Program-made: the position numbers and the translations under genes
Part shown: in pieces, positions 10,363-19,839 of the stretch
Numbering within the stretch: position 1 is the first letter of the stretch
Layout of the letters: each line of letters begins with the position of its first letter
From: Quercus robur
Taxonomy: Eukaryota; Streptophyta; Magnoliopsida; Fagales; Fagaceae
Direction of reading: 5' to 3'
Assembly (NCBI RefSeq): GCF_932294415.1
Contig: NC_065545.1
Location: forward strand, 42,756,327 to 42,820,326
DNA: 64,000 nucleotides
The notes under the pieces: model-generated
Told to the model about the DNA's origin: nothing
What the model saw: the letters and a program-made list of their open reading frames with translations, nothing else
Databases searched by the model: none

Positions 10363-11716
10363 GCAGACGTCATCCGTGCAGAATATGCAATCCATGGCGG
10401 CTGCAATGGCGGAATTGACTCGCCAAAACCAGGAGTTAAGGATGGAGATCACTCAGAGGAGACAGACACGTGAGGAACATGCAGGGCAAACGCAAGGCCA
10501 TGGTGACACACAGAATACTGAGATTGGAAGTCAGTTTAGAGGCACTACTTCACGGACAGTGCCACACTTGAAAGAGGAGATGGACCAAATGAAGAAAGTC
10601 ATGGAGGAGATGAAGGAGAACATGAGGAGAACGAATCCTATAGAGGATTTGGTCCACAGGACTGACTCTCCTTTTACGGCTGCCATCAATGGCCACCCTC
10701 TACCATCAAAGTTCAAACTACCTTCCCTGGACTCGTATGATGGGACGCGTGACCCCTTCGATCACATTGCAACATTCAAAACAACAATGCACCTTCAAGG
10801 GGTCCCTGATGAAATCATGTGTCGAGCCTTCCCTACTACCCTTAAAGGCCCGGCACGAGTTTGGTTCAGTAAAATCCCCCCAAGTTCCGTAAGTTCTTTC
10901 GAAGAGTTAAGTAAATTGTTTGTTAACAATTTCATCGGGGGACAGAGGCACAAGCGCTCTTCGTCCAGCTTACTGACCATAGAACAAGGGGAGAACGAAA
11001 GCCTGCGGTCATTCATCACTCGCTTCAACAGAGAAGCCCTTAGTGTGGACGAGGTGGACGACAAGCTTCTATTGGCAGCCTTCCACAATGGGATTAATTC
11101 AGATTTGTTTATCCACAAGCTATATGAGAAGGAGCCCCAAACCATGGCCGAGCTCGTCCATTCGGCTCAGAACTTCATGAATGCAGAGGATGCGATCATA
11201 GCCAAGAAGAGGAAAAGAGCTGAGAGGATGGAAGCGCACCCAGCTCGACACTCAGAACAAGCCCCTCGTCCAAAGAAGGGACGGACGGAAGATAGGAAGG
11301 AACGAGATAACAGGAAGACAGGTCACTTGGGAAGAAGCCAGAACTATACGCCCCTAAATACTCCACTTAATCAGGTGCTCATGCAAATCAAAGACGATCC
11401 TTCTTTGAAATGGCCAGAGAAGATGAAAGGGGATCCTAACAAGCGCAATAAGAACAAATATTGTCGCTTTCACAAGGACCATGGGCATGACACAGATGAG
11501 TGTTATGACCTAAAACAGCAAATTGAGAACCTAATCAGACAAGGAAAGTTGAAGCACTTCGTTGGAAGGGATCGTACAGATGAGAAGCTGAAAGGCAAAA
11601 TGGAAGAATCATCCTGGCCCCCACTAGGAGAGATAAGGATTATCGTTGGAGGGAACTCGATGAGGCAATCTTCCAAGTCGAAGAAGACGTATCTTAAAGC
11701 GGTACAAAACGTCTAG
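10361..11716 (+). CDS. gag: Gag polyprotein of the Tat-type element, N-terminally shortened
   Basis: The 451-residue protein forms the virus-like particle and binds RNA. A Gln/Glu-rich coiled-coil region spans about residues 5-95, then the Retrotrans_gag domain (about 120-280, with F-D-H-I-A-T-F-K, A-R-V-W-F and F-I-T-R-F). A basic linker follows, then one zinc-knuckle-like motif at about 368-381, with spacing C-x2-H-x4-H-x4-C in place of the common C-x2-C. The first ATG here is an internal Met: the second element (63387 onward) shows about 32 further N-terminal residues, lost here in the deletion joining the LTR to gag. Gag ends at a UAG (11714-11716) and the pol frame continues in the same frame 30 nt later. 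Confidence 0.93.
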   Translation: MQTSSVQNMQSMAAAMAELTRQNQELRMEITQRRQTREEHAGQTQGHGDTQNTEIGSQFRGTTSRTVPHLKEEMDQMKKVMEEMKENMRRTNPIEDLVHRTDSPFTAAINGHPLPSKFKLPSLDSYDGTRDPFDHIATFKTTMHLQGVPDEIMCRAFPTTLKGPARVWFSKIPPSSVSSFEELSKLFVNNFIGGQRHKRSSSSLLTIEQGENESLRSFITRFNREALSVDEVDDKLLLAAFHNGINSDLFIHKLYEKEPQTMAELVHSAQNFMNAEDAIIAKKRKRAERMEAHPARHSEQAPRPKKGRTEDRKERDNRKTGHLGRSQNYTPLNTPLNQVLMQIKDDPSLKWPEKMKGDPNKRNKNKYCRFHKDHGHDTDECYDLKQQIENLIRQGKLKHFVGRDRTDEKLKGKMEESSWPPLGEIRIIVGGNSMRQSSKSKKTYLKAVQNV

Positions 11717-11746
11717 CTCTCTGGACGATCACCAAGGACGAGATCA

Positions 11747-14700
11747 ATGGACGAGCCAACCATTTCCTTCACCAACGAAGATGCTGAGAGGATCCATCAC
11801 CCGCATGATGATGCGATCGTCATTACACTGCTCATTGCAGATTATACAACCAGGAGAGTGTTAGTTGACAATGGAAGTTCAGCAGACATATTATACTACC
11901 CCGCCTTCCAACAAATGAGGCTTGGACGAGATCAACTTCGTCCAGTATGCTCGCCACTAATAGGATTTGGAGGAATGAAGGTGCAGCCCGTGGGTACCAT
12001 TACATTACCAGTTGTGGTAGGGCCATACCCGCAACAGGTAACCAAGGAAGTCAATTTCCTTGTGGTAGATTGTGCATCTTCATACAACGCCATTATTGGA
12101 AGACCCACTCTTAATAGTTGGAAGGCGATAACTTCGACTTACCATCTATTAGTCAAATTCCCTACGGAGTACGGGATAGGACAAGCACAAGGAGATCAGT
12201 TGGCAGCTAGAGAATGCTACTTAGCCATGATGGCTTTGGACGAACAGGTGCAGACAATGAGCATCGAGGAAAGAAGAGTTATTGTAGAGCCCACGGAAGT
12301 GTTGGAAGATGTTCTTTTGCAAGAAGATGATCCTGAGAAATTTACCAGAATTGGAACATGTATGAAGGAGAAGGCAAGGGAAGACCTCATCCAGTTCCTG
12401 AGAAAAAGTATCGACGTTTTTGCATGGAGTCATGACGACATGCCAGGAATCGACCCAAGTGTGATCACTCATCGGTTGAATGTATACCCCTTTTTTAAGC
12501 CCATCCGTCAGAAGAAGAGGGTATTCGCTCCCGAGAGGGACAAGGCAATCAAGGAAGAGGTTCAAAAACTGACCACGGCAAAGTTCATTAAGGAAGTCTA
12601 TTACCCCGATTGGTTAGCCAATGTGGTGATGGTGAAGAAAGCCAATGGAAAGTGGAGAATGTGCGTAGACTTCACTGACTTGAACAAAGCATGTCCCAAG
12701 GATAGTTATCCTCTGCCACGCATTGATCAATTGGTGGACTCTACTGCTGGCCATCAGTTGCTGAGCTTCATGGATGCCTTCTCAGGATATAATCAGATCA
12801 AGATGGATGAAGCTGATCAGGAAAAGACTTCCTTCATTACCAGCCAAGGCTTGTTTTGCTACAAAGTGATGCCCTTCGGCTTGAAGAACGCAGGGGCAAC
12901 TTATCAAAGGTTGGTGAATCACATGTTTCGTTCACAAATAGGACGGAATGTGGAGGTTTATGTCGACGACATGCTTGTGAAGAGCATAGACGAGGGAAGC
13001 CATCTAGACGACCTACAGGAAACCTTTGAAACACTTCGGCGATATAAGATGAAGTTGAACCCAAGCAAGTGTGCATTCGGAGTATCGTCAGGAAAGTTTC
13101 TGGGGTTCATGGTCTCGCAAAGAGGAATTGAGGCAAATCCGGACAAGATCCAGGCTATATTGAACATGGAGCCACCGAAGAGTATCAAGGAAGTCCAATC
13201 TCTCACAGGACGAGTTGCCGCTTTGAATAGGTTTGTTTCGAAAGCCACAGATAAGTGTTTACCTTTCTTTAAAGTCCTCAGGAAGGCATTTGAGTGGACG
13301 GACGAATGCCAAAGGGCCTTCCAAGACCTGAAGAACTACCTCACAACTGCCCCATTATTAAGTCCATCCGTGCAAGGAGAAGAACTGTACCTATACTTAG
13401 CGGTGTCCCCACACGCCGTAAGTTCAGCTTTAATCAGAGAAGAGGGGAAAATACAAAAACCGGTGTACTACACTAGCCGGGCACTCAGAGGAGTGGAGGG
13501 AAGATATCCGCTCATGGAGAAATTGGCTTTTGCACTGATAACAGCCTCTAGGAAGTTAAGACATTACTTCCAAGTTCATATCATCAATGTCATGACGGAC
13601 CACCCGCTTAAGAAGGCAATGAACAAGCTGGAAGCCGCAGGACGACTGATTCAGTGGGCAGTTGAACTTAGTGAATTCGACATTCGGTACCAACCGAGAA
13701 ATGCAATAAAGGCTCAAGCTCTAGCAGATTTCATCGTAGAGTTCACCCCAAGTTACGAAGACCTGGGGGAAGGAGAGTACAACAAATGGGTCATCCATGT
13801 AGATGGATCGTCTACATTATACGCTGGAGGAATAGGAGTTGTCTTGCAGTCGCCAGAAGGGGACAAATTGAAATACAAGGCCCGTCTGCAATACCAGACT
13901 ACTAACAATGAAGCGGAGTATGAAGCCCTTTTGAAAGGGTTGGAACTGGCTAAATCCGTAGAAGCAGACTCAATACTTGTCCTGAGAGACTCTCAATTGG
14001 TCATAGGCCAAGTCAATGGCACATGTGAAGCCAAGGAAGACAGAATGAAGAAATATTTAAAGAAGGTAGTACGCCTTGTGAAGAAATTCAAAAAAGCAGA
14101 TTTTGTTCAAATCCCAAGGGAAGAGAATGTGAAAGCAGATACTCTGGCGAAGGAAGCATCTGCGAATGAGGCGATGGACGAAATGGATGATGTACACTAC
14201 ATGCCAAGTATAGACCTTCCAGAATTGATGCAGATAGGGGGAGAAGGAAATTGGATGACCCCAATAGTATCATACTTAAAGGATGGAAGTCTTCCAGAAG
14301 AGAAGGACAAAGCTAGGAAGCTCAGGGTCAAGTCAGCCAAGTATGTGCTTATGGACGAAGTGTTGTATAAGAGAGGTTTTTCCCAGCCTCTCCTAAGGTG
14401 TTTGGCTCCGGACGAGGCAAATTACATGTTGAGGGAGGTTCACGAAGGAGCATGCGGGAACCATTCGGGAGCCAGATCACTCGTTCATAAAGTCATCCGT
14501 AGCGGATTCTATTGGCCAACCATCCAAGCTGATGCTAAAGCATATGTCAAAGTATGTGATCAATGTCAACGCTTTAGCAACATTCCCAGACAGCCAGCAG
14601 AATATCTCACGCCAATGATGGCCCCTTGGCCTTTCGCACAATGGGGACTAGATATTTTGGGGCCCTTTCCGACTGGAACTCGGCAAATGAAGTTTCTGGT

Positions 14701-15487
14701 GGTGGGAATAGATTACTTCACAAAATGGGTGGAAGCCGAACCCTTAGCCAAAATTACGCAGCAGAATGTCAAGAACTTCGTCTGGAAGAACATTGTATGC
14801 AGATTCGGAGTACCTAGAGTACTAGTGTCTGACAATGGACGACAGTTTGACAACACACCCTTCAGGGAATTTTGTGAACAACTTGGAATGAAGAACCATT
14901 ACTCCTCGCCCTCCCACCCACAGGCCAATGGCCAGGCAGAAGTAGCGAACCGATCCTTGCTGAAGATCATCAAGACTCGGCTCGAAGGGGCAAAGGGGAT
15001 ATGGCCGGATGAATTACCAGGTGTTTTATGGGCTTATAGAACGACAGCGAGAACTCCAACAGGAGAAACTCCTTTTAAACTAACCTACGGAAGCGAGGCA
15101 GTTATACCAGCAGAAGTACACATGACAAGCCACAGGATGAGGAAGTATCAAACTGAGGAAAATGAGGAACAGCTCCGTCTTAACCTTGACCTTATGGACG
15201 AGGTCAGGATGGATGCAGAACAAAGGACAGCAAGGTACAAAAATCTCATGGCAAGACAATATGATGCTATGGTGAAGCCTAGGCGTTTCAACATCGGAGA
15301 TCTCGTCTTGAAGAGGGTTACCCTGGCAACAAGAAACCCGGCCTACGGGAAACTTGGCCCAAATTGGGAAGGACCTTATAGGATTATCAACTGCAAAAGG
15401 CAAGGATCCTACTATTTGGAAGCTTTGGATGGGCGGAGGCTGGAACACCCTTGGAATGTTGAGCACCTCAGGAAGTACCATCAATAA
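11747..15487 (+). CDS. pol: Pol polyprotein (PR-RT-RH-aRH-INT) of the Tat-type element
   Basis: The 1246-residue polyprotein is intact. The aspartic protease has D-N-G-S-S at residues 41-45, the plant variant of D-T/S-G. Reverse transcriptase has Y-V-D-D at 405-408. A Ty3-type RNase H follows at about 555-640, with Y-Y-T-S-R-A-L and T-D-H-P. A second RNase H at about 683-810 has H-V-D-G-S-S, N-N-E-A-E-Y-E-A-L and D-S-Q-L-V, the archaeal-like domain that marks Tat elements. Integrase has an H-H-C-C finger at about 897-940 and catalytic residues near D968, D1028 and E1063. It ends after a short C-terminal module finishing W-N-V-E-H-L-R-K-Y. It has no chromodomain. The frame is shared with gag across one UAG, so synthesis may need stop-codon readthrough; alternatively the UAG is a recent CAG-to-TAG change. 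Confidence 0.96.
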   Translation: MDEPTISFTNEDAERIHHPHDDAIVITLLIADYTTRRVLVDNGSSADILYYPAFQQMRLGRDQLRPVCSPLIGFGGMKVQPVGTITLPVVVGPYPQQVTKEVNFLVVDCASSYNAIIGRPTLNSWKAITSTYHLLVKFPTEYGIGQAQGDQLAARECYLAMMALDEQVQTMSIEERRVIVEPTEVLEDVLLQEDDPEKFTRIGTCMKEKAREDLIQFLRKSIDVFAWSHDDMPGIDPSVITHRLNVYPFFKPIRQKKRVFAPERDKAIKEEVQKLTTAKFIKEVYYPDWLANVVMVKKANGKWRMCVDFTDLNKACPKDSYPLPRIDQLVDSTAGHQLLSFMDAFSGYNQIKMDEADQEKTSFITSQGLFCYKVMPFGLKNAGATYQRLVNHMFRSQIGRNVEVYVDDMLVKSIDEGSHLDDLQETFETLRRYKMKLNPSKCAFGVSSGKFLGFMVSQRGIEANPDKIQAILNMEPPKSIKEVQSLTGRVAALNRFVSKATDKCLPFFKVLRKAFEWTDECQRAFQDLKNYLTTAPLLSPSVQGEELYLYLAVSPHAVSSALIREEGKIQKPVYYTSRALRGVEGRYPLMEKLAFALITASRKLRHYFQVHIINVMTDHPLKKAMNKLEAAGRLIQWAVELSEFDIRYQPRNAIKAQALADFIVEFTPSYEDLGEGEYNKWVIHVDGSSTLYAGGIGVVLQSPEGDKLKYKARLQYQTTNNEAEYEALLKGLELAKSVEADSILVLRDSQLVIGQVNGTCEAKEDRMKKYLKKVVRLVKKFKKADFVQIPREENVKADTLAKEASANEAMDEMDDVHYMPSIDLPELMQIGGEGNWMTPIVSYLKDGSLPEEKDKARKLRVKSAKYVLMDEVLYKRGFSQPLLRCLAPDEANYMLREVHEGACGNHSGARSLVHKVIRSGFYWPTIQADAKAYVKVCDQCQRFSNIPRQPAEYLTPMMAPWPFAQWGLDILGPFPTGTRQMKFLVVGIDYFTKWVEAEPLAKITQQNVKNFVWKNIVCRFGVPRVLVSDNGRQFDNTPFREFCEQLGMKNHYSSPSHPQANGQAEVANRSLLKIIKTRLEGAKGIWPDELPGVLWAYRTTARTPTGETPFKLTYGSEAVIPAEVHMTSHRMRKYQTEENEEQLRLNLDLMDEVRMDAEQRTARYKNLMARQYDAMVKPRRFNIGDLVLKRVTLATRNPAYGKLGPNWEGPYRIINCKRQGSYYLEALDGRRLEHPWNVEHLRKYHQ

Positions 15488-16640
15488 GTGCTGACTCTTC
15501 ACCAGTGTCCTTGGACGAGATGTATGGACGAGAAGAAGTGTACTACTGTCAAGTGTTTTTAAGTATTTTAATAATCCCCTAGAAAGTGCATTAGTGTTTT
15601 CACTCTTGTGCTATTCATGGATGAGTTGGTTTGTATTTTTAATTCAATAAGGCACTAGCTAATGAGCATGTGCCATGCCTGTGGACGAATGTGTTACATA
15701 AGTTTGGATTTTCAAATATATATATATATATTGTTTTCAAATATATTACTGGAATCCTTATATGTTCATTCAGATTGATCCACAAAAAGAAAGTAATCAT
15801 GGACGAATAAAATCCTTGGACGCAAGGATATATCGTCCACAAGTCTCCAAAGGAAAAATGAAAAGGTACGTCCGTCCAGAATATGGGACGAGGTGAAACC
15901 CAAGCTAAAAATAAAGCTAAGGTCCATCCGTCCAGAACATAGGACGAGATGAAACCAAAGCTAAAAATAAAGCTAAGGTCCATCCGTCCAGAACATAGGA
16001 CGAGATGAAACCAAAGCTAAAGATAAAGCAAAGGTTCATCCGTCCAGAACATAGGACGAGATGATAACTAAGTTAAGGGCATACTCGTCTAGACCTCAAG
16101 ACTAGATGAATTCCCAGAAGTGTTCGTTCGAGACATGGACGAACAAAGACTTCAAAACTAGCTTAACAATCCATTACATTGGACGAGAAATCGCTAAAAA
16201 GTCTAATCGTCAAGGACGACAAAAATGATCGTCCATAATTTTGGAATGACAAAAAATCTAACCAAAAGGAATCAATTTACTTTATCTTGGTGATGTAATA
16301 AAATTCACCCCCATGCCCAAGACGAGGTGAACTGAATTCCTAGATGGACGAACCACACTTCTGATATGAAAATAAAAATTCATACATAAAGCTGAAAACG
16401 TATATATTCAAACACAATGGAAGTAAAAATAGAAGTATTCATTTCTTTCATGAAATTCAAAGGGTGGACGACCAACGTCCAAAAACCCCTTTAGTTTTGA
16501 ATGTATATAAAACTCGTCCATAATCCTGGACGAGATGATTGTACTTGCATGAGCTTTAAAAAAAAAAGAAGTAAAAAGCCCAAAACAACGGGCACTTCCA
16601 TGAAAAGACAAATGAAAGTAAATTTTCAAAAAAATAGATT
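15488..16640. other. Non-coding spacer between pol and the convergent antisense gene
   Basis: About 1.15 kb without a convincing frame. By eye it holds about sixteen GGACGA or TCGTCC hexamers, the 56-bp tandem repeats, a (TA)n run at about 15717-15730, and the presumed 3' ends and poly(A) sites of the two converging transcription units. Confidence 0.7.
15865..16078. repeat. Four tandem copies of a 56-bp unit
   Basis: Units begin at 15865, 15921, 15977 and 16033, all exactly 56 bp apart; the last is partial. Each contains CCGTCCAGAA, then GGACGAG, then AAAGCTAAAAATAAAGC. Each unit therefore holds a pair of oppositely oriented GTCC/GGAC motifs able to form a small stem. There are no variable spacers, so this is not a CRISPR array. 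Confidence 0.9.
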
Positions 16641-18879
16641 TCACTTGGGCAAGCTCGCCTTGGGGTCGTCCTGAGTAACTTCAGTGTTAGCATCGTCCAT
16701 GATATTGACGTCCTCGGAACTCGTCTGCAACATGGAACTCTCTGTAGCAAGAGGAAGCTTGAAGGAGTTGAAGTCCAAATCAGGATATGCGTCTTTGGCA
16801 TCAGCACGGAAGTCTTCATAACCAGCTGCATAATGACTGTCTAGACGATTCTTATACTCGTCAGACTTCTTAAAAGCAGCAATTGCTTCTTCACGTGCCT
16901 TCTCCAAGGACGAGGTAAGCTCTGCAACTTGTCCTTCTAGATGGACGATGCGGGTATCCTTCTCTAAGTTGTCAGCTTTGAGCTCCTCAACATCGTTCTT
17001 CAGCTTCGTCTCGCTTCCCAGCAGACTATTAAAGTCCTCGGTCAACCTAATGACCTCCCCCTTCTTGGATAAGACCTCATGGCTTAGCTCCTTAGCCTTA
17101 TCCTTGGCTGTCTTGGCCTCTGTAGCAAGCTCCTTGGCCTGGCAAGTCGCTGTATAAAACTTTGACATGGCCTGCATTTGGACGAAAAGGAGTTAGACAT
17201 TTCATTCAAAATTAAATGTTTACACACAAGGACGAGGAAGAAACTTACCTTGAAAAGGTCATGGATGCCAGAACGCTCAAACTCCTTCACTGACATGTTG
17301 TAACATTCGTTAACTTCATGTTCAGTGACGATCCCTTTGAACGTCCTCCATGCATAACCCTCGTCCAAAACCAAATTAGAGGGACGGTCAGAGGACTCAG
17401 ACGAGCCAGGCTTGTGAGAAGTTTTGGGAGCAGGGGGAGGATCAGATTGGACAGGATGAACTATTTGGACGGGCTCCACGTCCACAGGTTCGTCCAAGTT
17501 CACTGTTGGTGGTACGAACTTAGGAACCTTGGGAAGGGAAGTCTTACTTGGCTTTTGCTTCTTGTGGCCACGACGACTGGGAAGGTCGTCCAGGTCCACA
17601 TTGCTTGAGATTGGCTTGGACTTCCTCTTCCTAGCCTGGACGGAAGCCACTTTGGGAGTTGGGGCAGCAACATCCTCGTCCCCGCTAGCCACTGTTTTCT
17701 CTTTGTTTTCCCTCATCGTACTTATCCCTATGACGAGAAAAATTACTCAGAAAGATTAAAAAATAAAAAGAAAGGAAACTGAAATAATAGAATGTAATGG
17801 ACGACACTTACTTCGACGAGTGACCTCCTCATGACTTAGGTTCTCAGCAGTAGGAACTGGACCAAGTCCCCAAGTTGCTAGACGACTAAGGGTAACTAAG
17901 TCGTGGAAAGTCCTTCCTGAAAAGGTGCGTACCGCTTCTGTACGATCCAAGGAGAACTTATCCAAGTGTGGACGAACAACAGCTGTATCACCAATAGAAA
18001 GGGTTAGACGAGTGACAGATAACATTTAAAAAAAAAAAAAAAAAGACAAACAGAATAAAATAGAAAGAAAAACATACCCTCAGGACGAAGGCGACCTAGA
18101 GGGCTGGTAAAAGGTGGGAAGAGGGGATTACCCACATCAGCTGGGTCCCCAGCCCAATTTCCAGAAATAATAAAATATTCTTTTTTCCAAAACCGGTCAG
18201 ACGAACTACGGCCCTTTATTAAACTGTAATATGAACCCCTGGACGAGAACTGGTAAAAGCCAGCAGATTTTTTGATTTCTGAAGGCTTATAACAGTAAAG
18301 GAACTCGTCCACTGTAATTGGACGGTCCCCTTCCAATGCCTCACGCCATAATACTTGCATGGCTACAATCGTCCTCCAACCATTGGGATTGAGCTGGTTA
18401 GGCCCAATACCCAACCTTTGGAAGAGTTCTCTGCAGAAAGAGTTTAGGGGAAACCTAAGGCCAGCTAAAAGATAAGAAGCATATACCCCTAAGCCAGAGG
18501 AAGGGGTACAACACCACTCTCCAACCTTGGGTAGACGAGGGTTAAGCTCTTTAGGGATTTGATATCTATCTACAAGAGTTTTTAACTTAGCATCGTCTAA
18601 GGTGGATGCTACCTCTGGGGCACAACTATAGATTACATCTTCTTCGTCCTCTTCCTCGTCTTGAGGAGGACTAGATGGCTGTCTGGACGAACTAGCCTTA
18701 GATCCAGAAGCTGCCCTACGTCGTTGTTCCTGAAACTCCTCTAAAGGAATGCCAGGAACCCCAGACGAGTAATGCTCGTCTGAGGAATCACTACAGGACG
18801 AACTACTTACACTACCCTTACTCTCAGAGCCGTCCAGGTAGTCGTCTATCTCTCTCTCTAAACTAGAAGATGAGGACAT
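16641..18879 (-). CDS. Antisense spliced gene of the Tat-type element (gypsy-type transposon domain + coiled coil)
   Basis: Four exons on the minus strand join without a break: 18078-18879, 17812-17982, 17249-17727 and 16641-17171. They sum to 1983 nt, 660 residues plus stop. Every junction is GT-AG (donors GTATGT, GTAAGT, GTAAGT) and phases agree (1, 1, 0). Residues 1-95 are Ser- and acidic-rich and probably disordered. Residues about 105-270 carry Y-A-S-Y-L-L-A-G-L-R-F-P-L, L-N-P-N-G-W-R and F-W-K-K-E-Y-F, resembling the Pfam 'putative gypsy type transposon' domain (Transposase_28). A Lys-rich region (R-K-R-K-S, H-K-K-Q-K) in exon 3 could be a nuclear localisation signal. The last ~180 residues form a coiled coil with K-E-L, E-L and L-K heptads. 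Antisense frames are known in Tat elements, but their function is unknown. Intact phase in a young copy suggests selection on the protein. Confidence 0.82.
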
Positions 18880-19050
18880 GTTTGGAATGTAGAAGACTTA
18901 AAATGAGAGCCTAAAAAAAAAAAGAGAAGAAAAAAAGAAAAGAAAAGAGGAAATACCTGATGAAACTAGGACGAGAGCTAGACGAGAATCTTGGACGAAT
19001 TGGCAGAAGAGAGAATGAGGAAAAAAGTGAGGGGCATGAAAGAGAATGTA

Positions 19051-19060
19051 CTATTTATAG
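19051..19060 (-). promoter_or_regulatory. TATA box of the antisense gene
   Basis: The minus strand reads CTATAAATAG about 172-182 bp upstream of the ATG at 18879. It lies between the antisense ATG and the 3' LTR, on the opposite strand to the LTR TATA. This supports an independent promoter for the antisense gene, with a 5' UTR of roughly 140-150 nt. Confidence 0.65.
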
Positions 19061-19245
19061 GCCCCAGCAACAGGGTCAACGAAACGACGTTCGCCACTCA
19101 GAGATAGACACGTGGCGATTCTTTTGGGAAACGAGATCGACACGACTGGCCAACCAACAGTTTCGCGACACGTGGCGTACGAAAAAGTGAAATTTGACCA
19201 AAATCACAACGATGTCCTGGACGACCCTTTGAACAAAGGGGCAAC

Positions 19246-19839
19246 TGATAGAGAAGCGGAAAATAATCCATCTCCAGCTCGTCCAAATGGTTCGTCCAGA
19301 GCCTATAGCGCAGGTTGATCCAAGAGTCAACCCAGAAGAAGGAGAAACGTCCATTAAACAATAGCGCCACTCTATAAGTTAAGTCTCCCATGGATGACAT
19401 GATCGTCCATGAAGGTCGTCCATGAGCAGCCATCAGATATCCTTGGACGACCAAACAGTCCTACACCGGATGGACGAAAGCGCAACACTTGAATAAGTTA
19501 ACTCCCACTGGCGGTTATAGTTTTTATATCCGTTGAGGCAGTTAACTCCGGCGTTGTTGGATTCCACAAAACCTGGGGAGGTTATTGGACAAATAACCGC
19601 CCCGGGCTCCCTATATAAGGGACCGGTCTGAACCCGACAGAGGTAAGATTTTCTCTTAGACAAATTTCCAAAACACTTGGAACTTCTTTCTCAACGAGTC
19701 TAACTTCTCCATCGGAGGGGGTTCGACCGGTCATCTCCGGTCTCCTCTTTGATCGCGTTTTCTTCCTTGCAGGCCATTAACCATTTGAACAGCCCACCGA
19801 AGCCAGGCCATTCCACCTTACTGATTCGGAGTACTATCA
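19246..19839 (+). repeat. 3' LTR, complete (594 bp)
   Basis: It starts TGATAG and ends CTATCA just before the GATAC duplication. TATA box TATATAA is at 19612-19618. A short purine-rich tract (ACAAAGGGG, about 19233-19241) precedes it and is the likely polypurine tract. The terminal 127 bp (19713-19839) are missing from the 5' LTR. Confidence 0.95.

Larger units (their letters stand above)
9896..19839 (+). mobile_element. Tat-type Ty3/gypsy LTR retrotransposon with antisense gene (9.9 kb)
   Basis: The element starts TGATAG and ends CTATCA and is flanked by the 5-bp duplication GATAC (9891-9895, 19840-19844). The uninterrupted site exists in the sister copies near 4490 and 22210. Order: 5' LTR (cut short), gag, pol (protease, RT, RNase H, second RNase H, integrase), tandem-repeat spacer, antisense four-exon gene, short purine tract before the 3' LTR. 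The dual RNase H, the pol order and the antisense reading frame fit the Tat clade. Over the 467 bp both LTRs share I count three substitutions and no indels, so insertion is recent. The primer-binding site and gag start have been deleted, so this copy cannot prime its own reverse transcription in the normal way. Confidence 0.95.

Noticed and set aside
12221-15502. Several minus-strand frames across pol
   Set aside because: They are shadows of the intact plus-strand pol frame, with no start context, domains or splice pattern.
15865-16078. Regularly spaced repeats suggesting a CRISPR array
   Set aside because: The units are direct tandem copies with no unique spacers, inside a plant retrotransposon.
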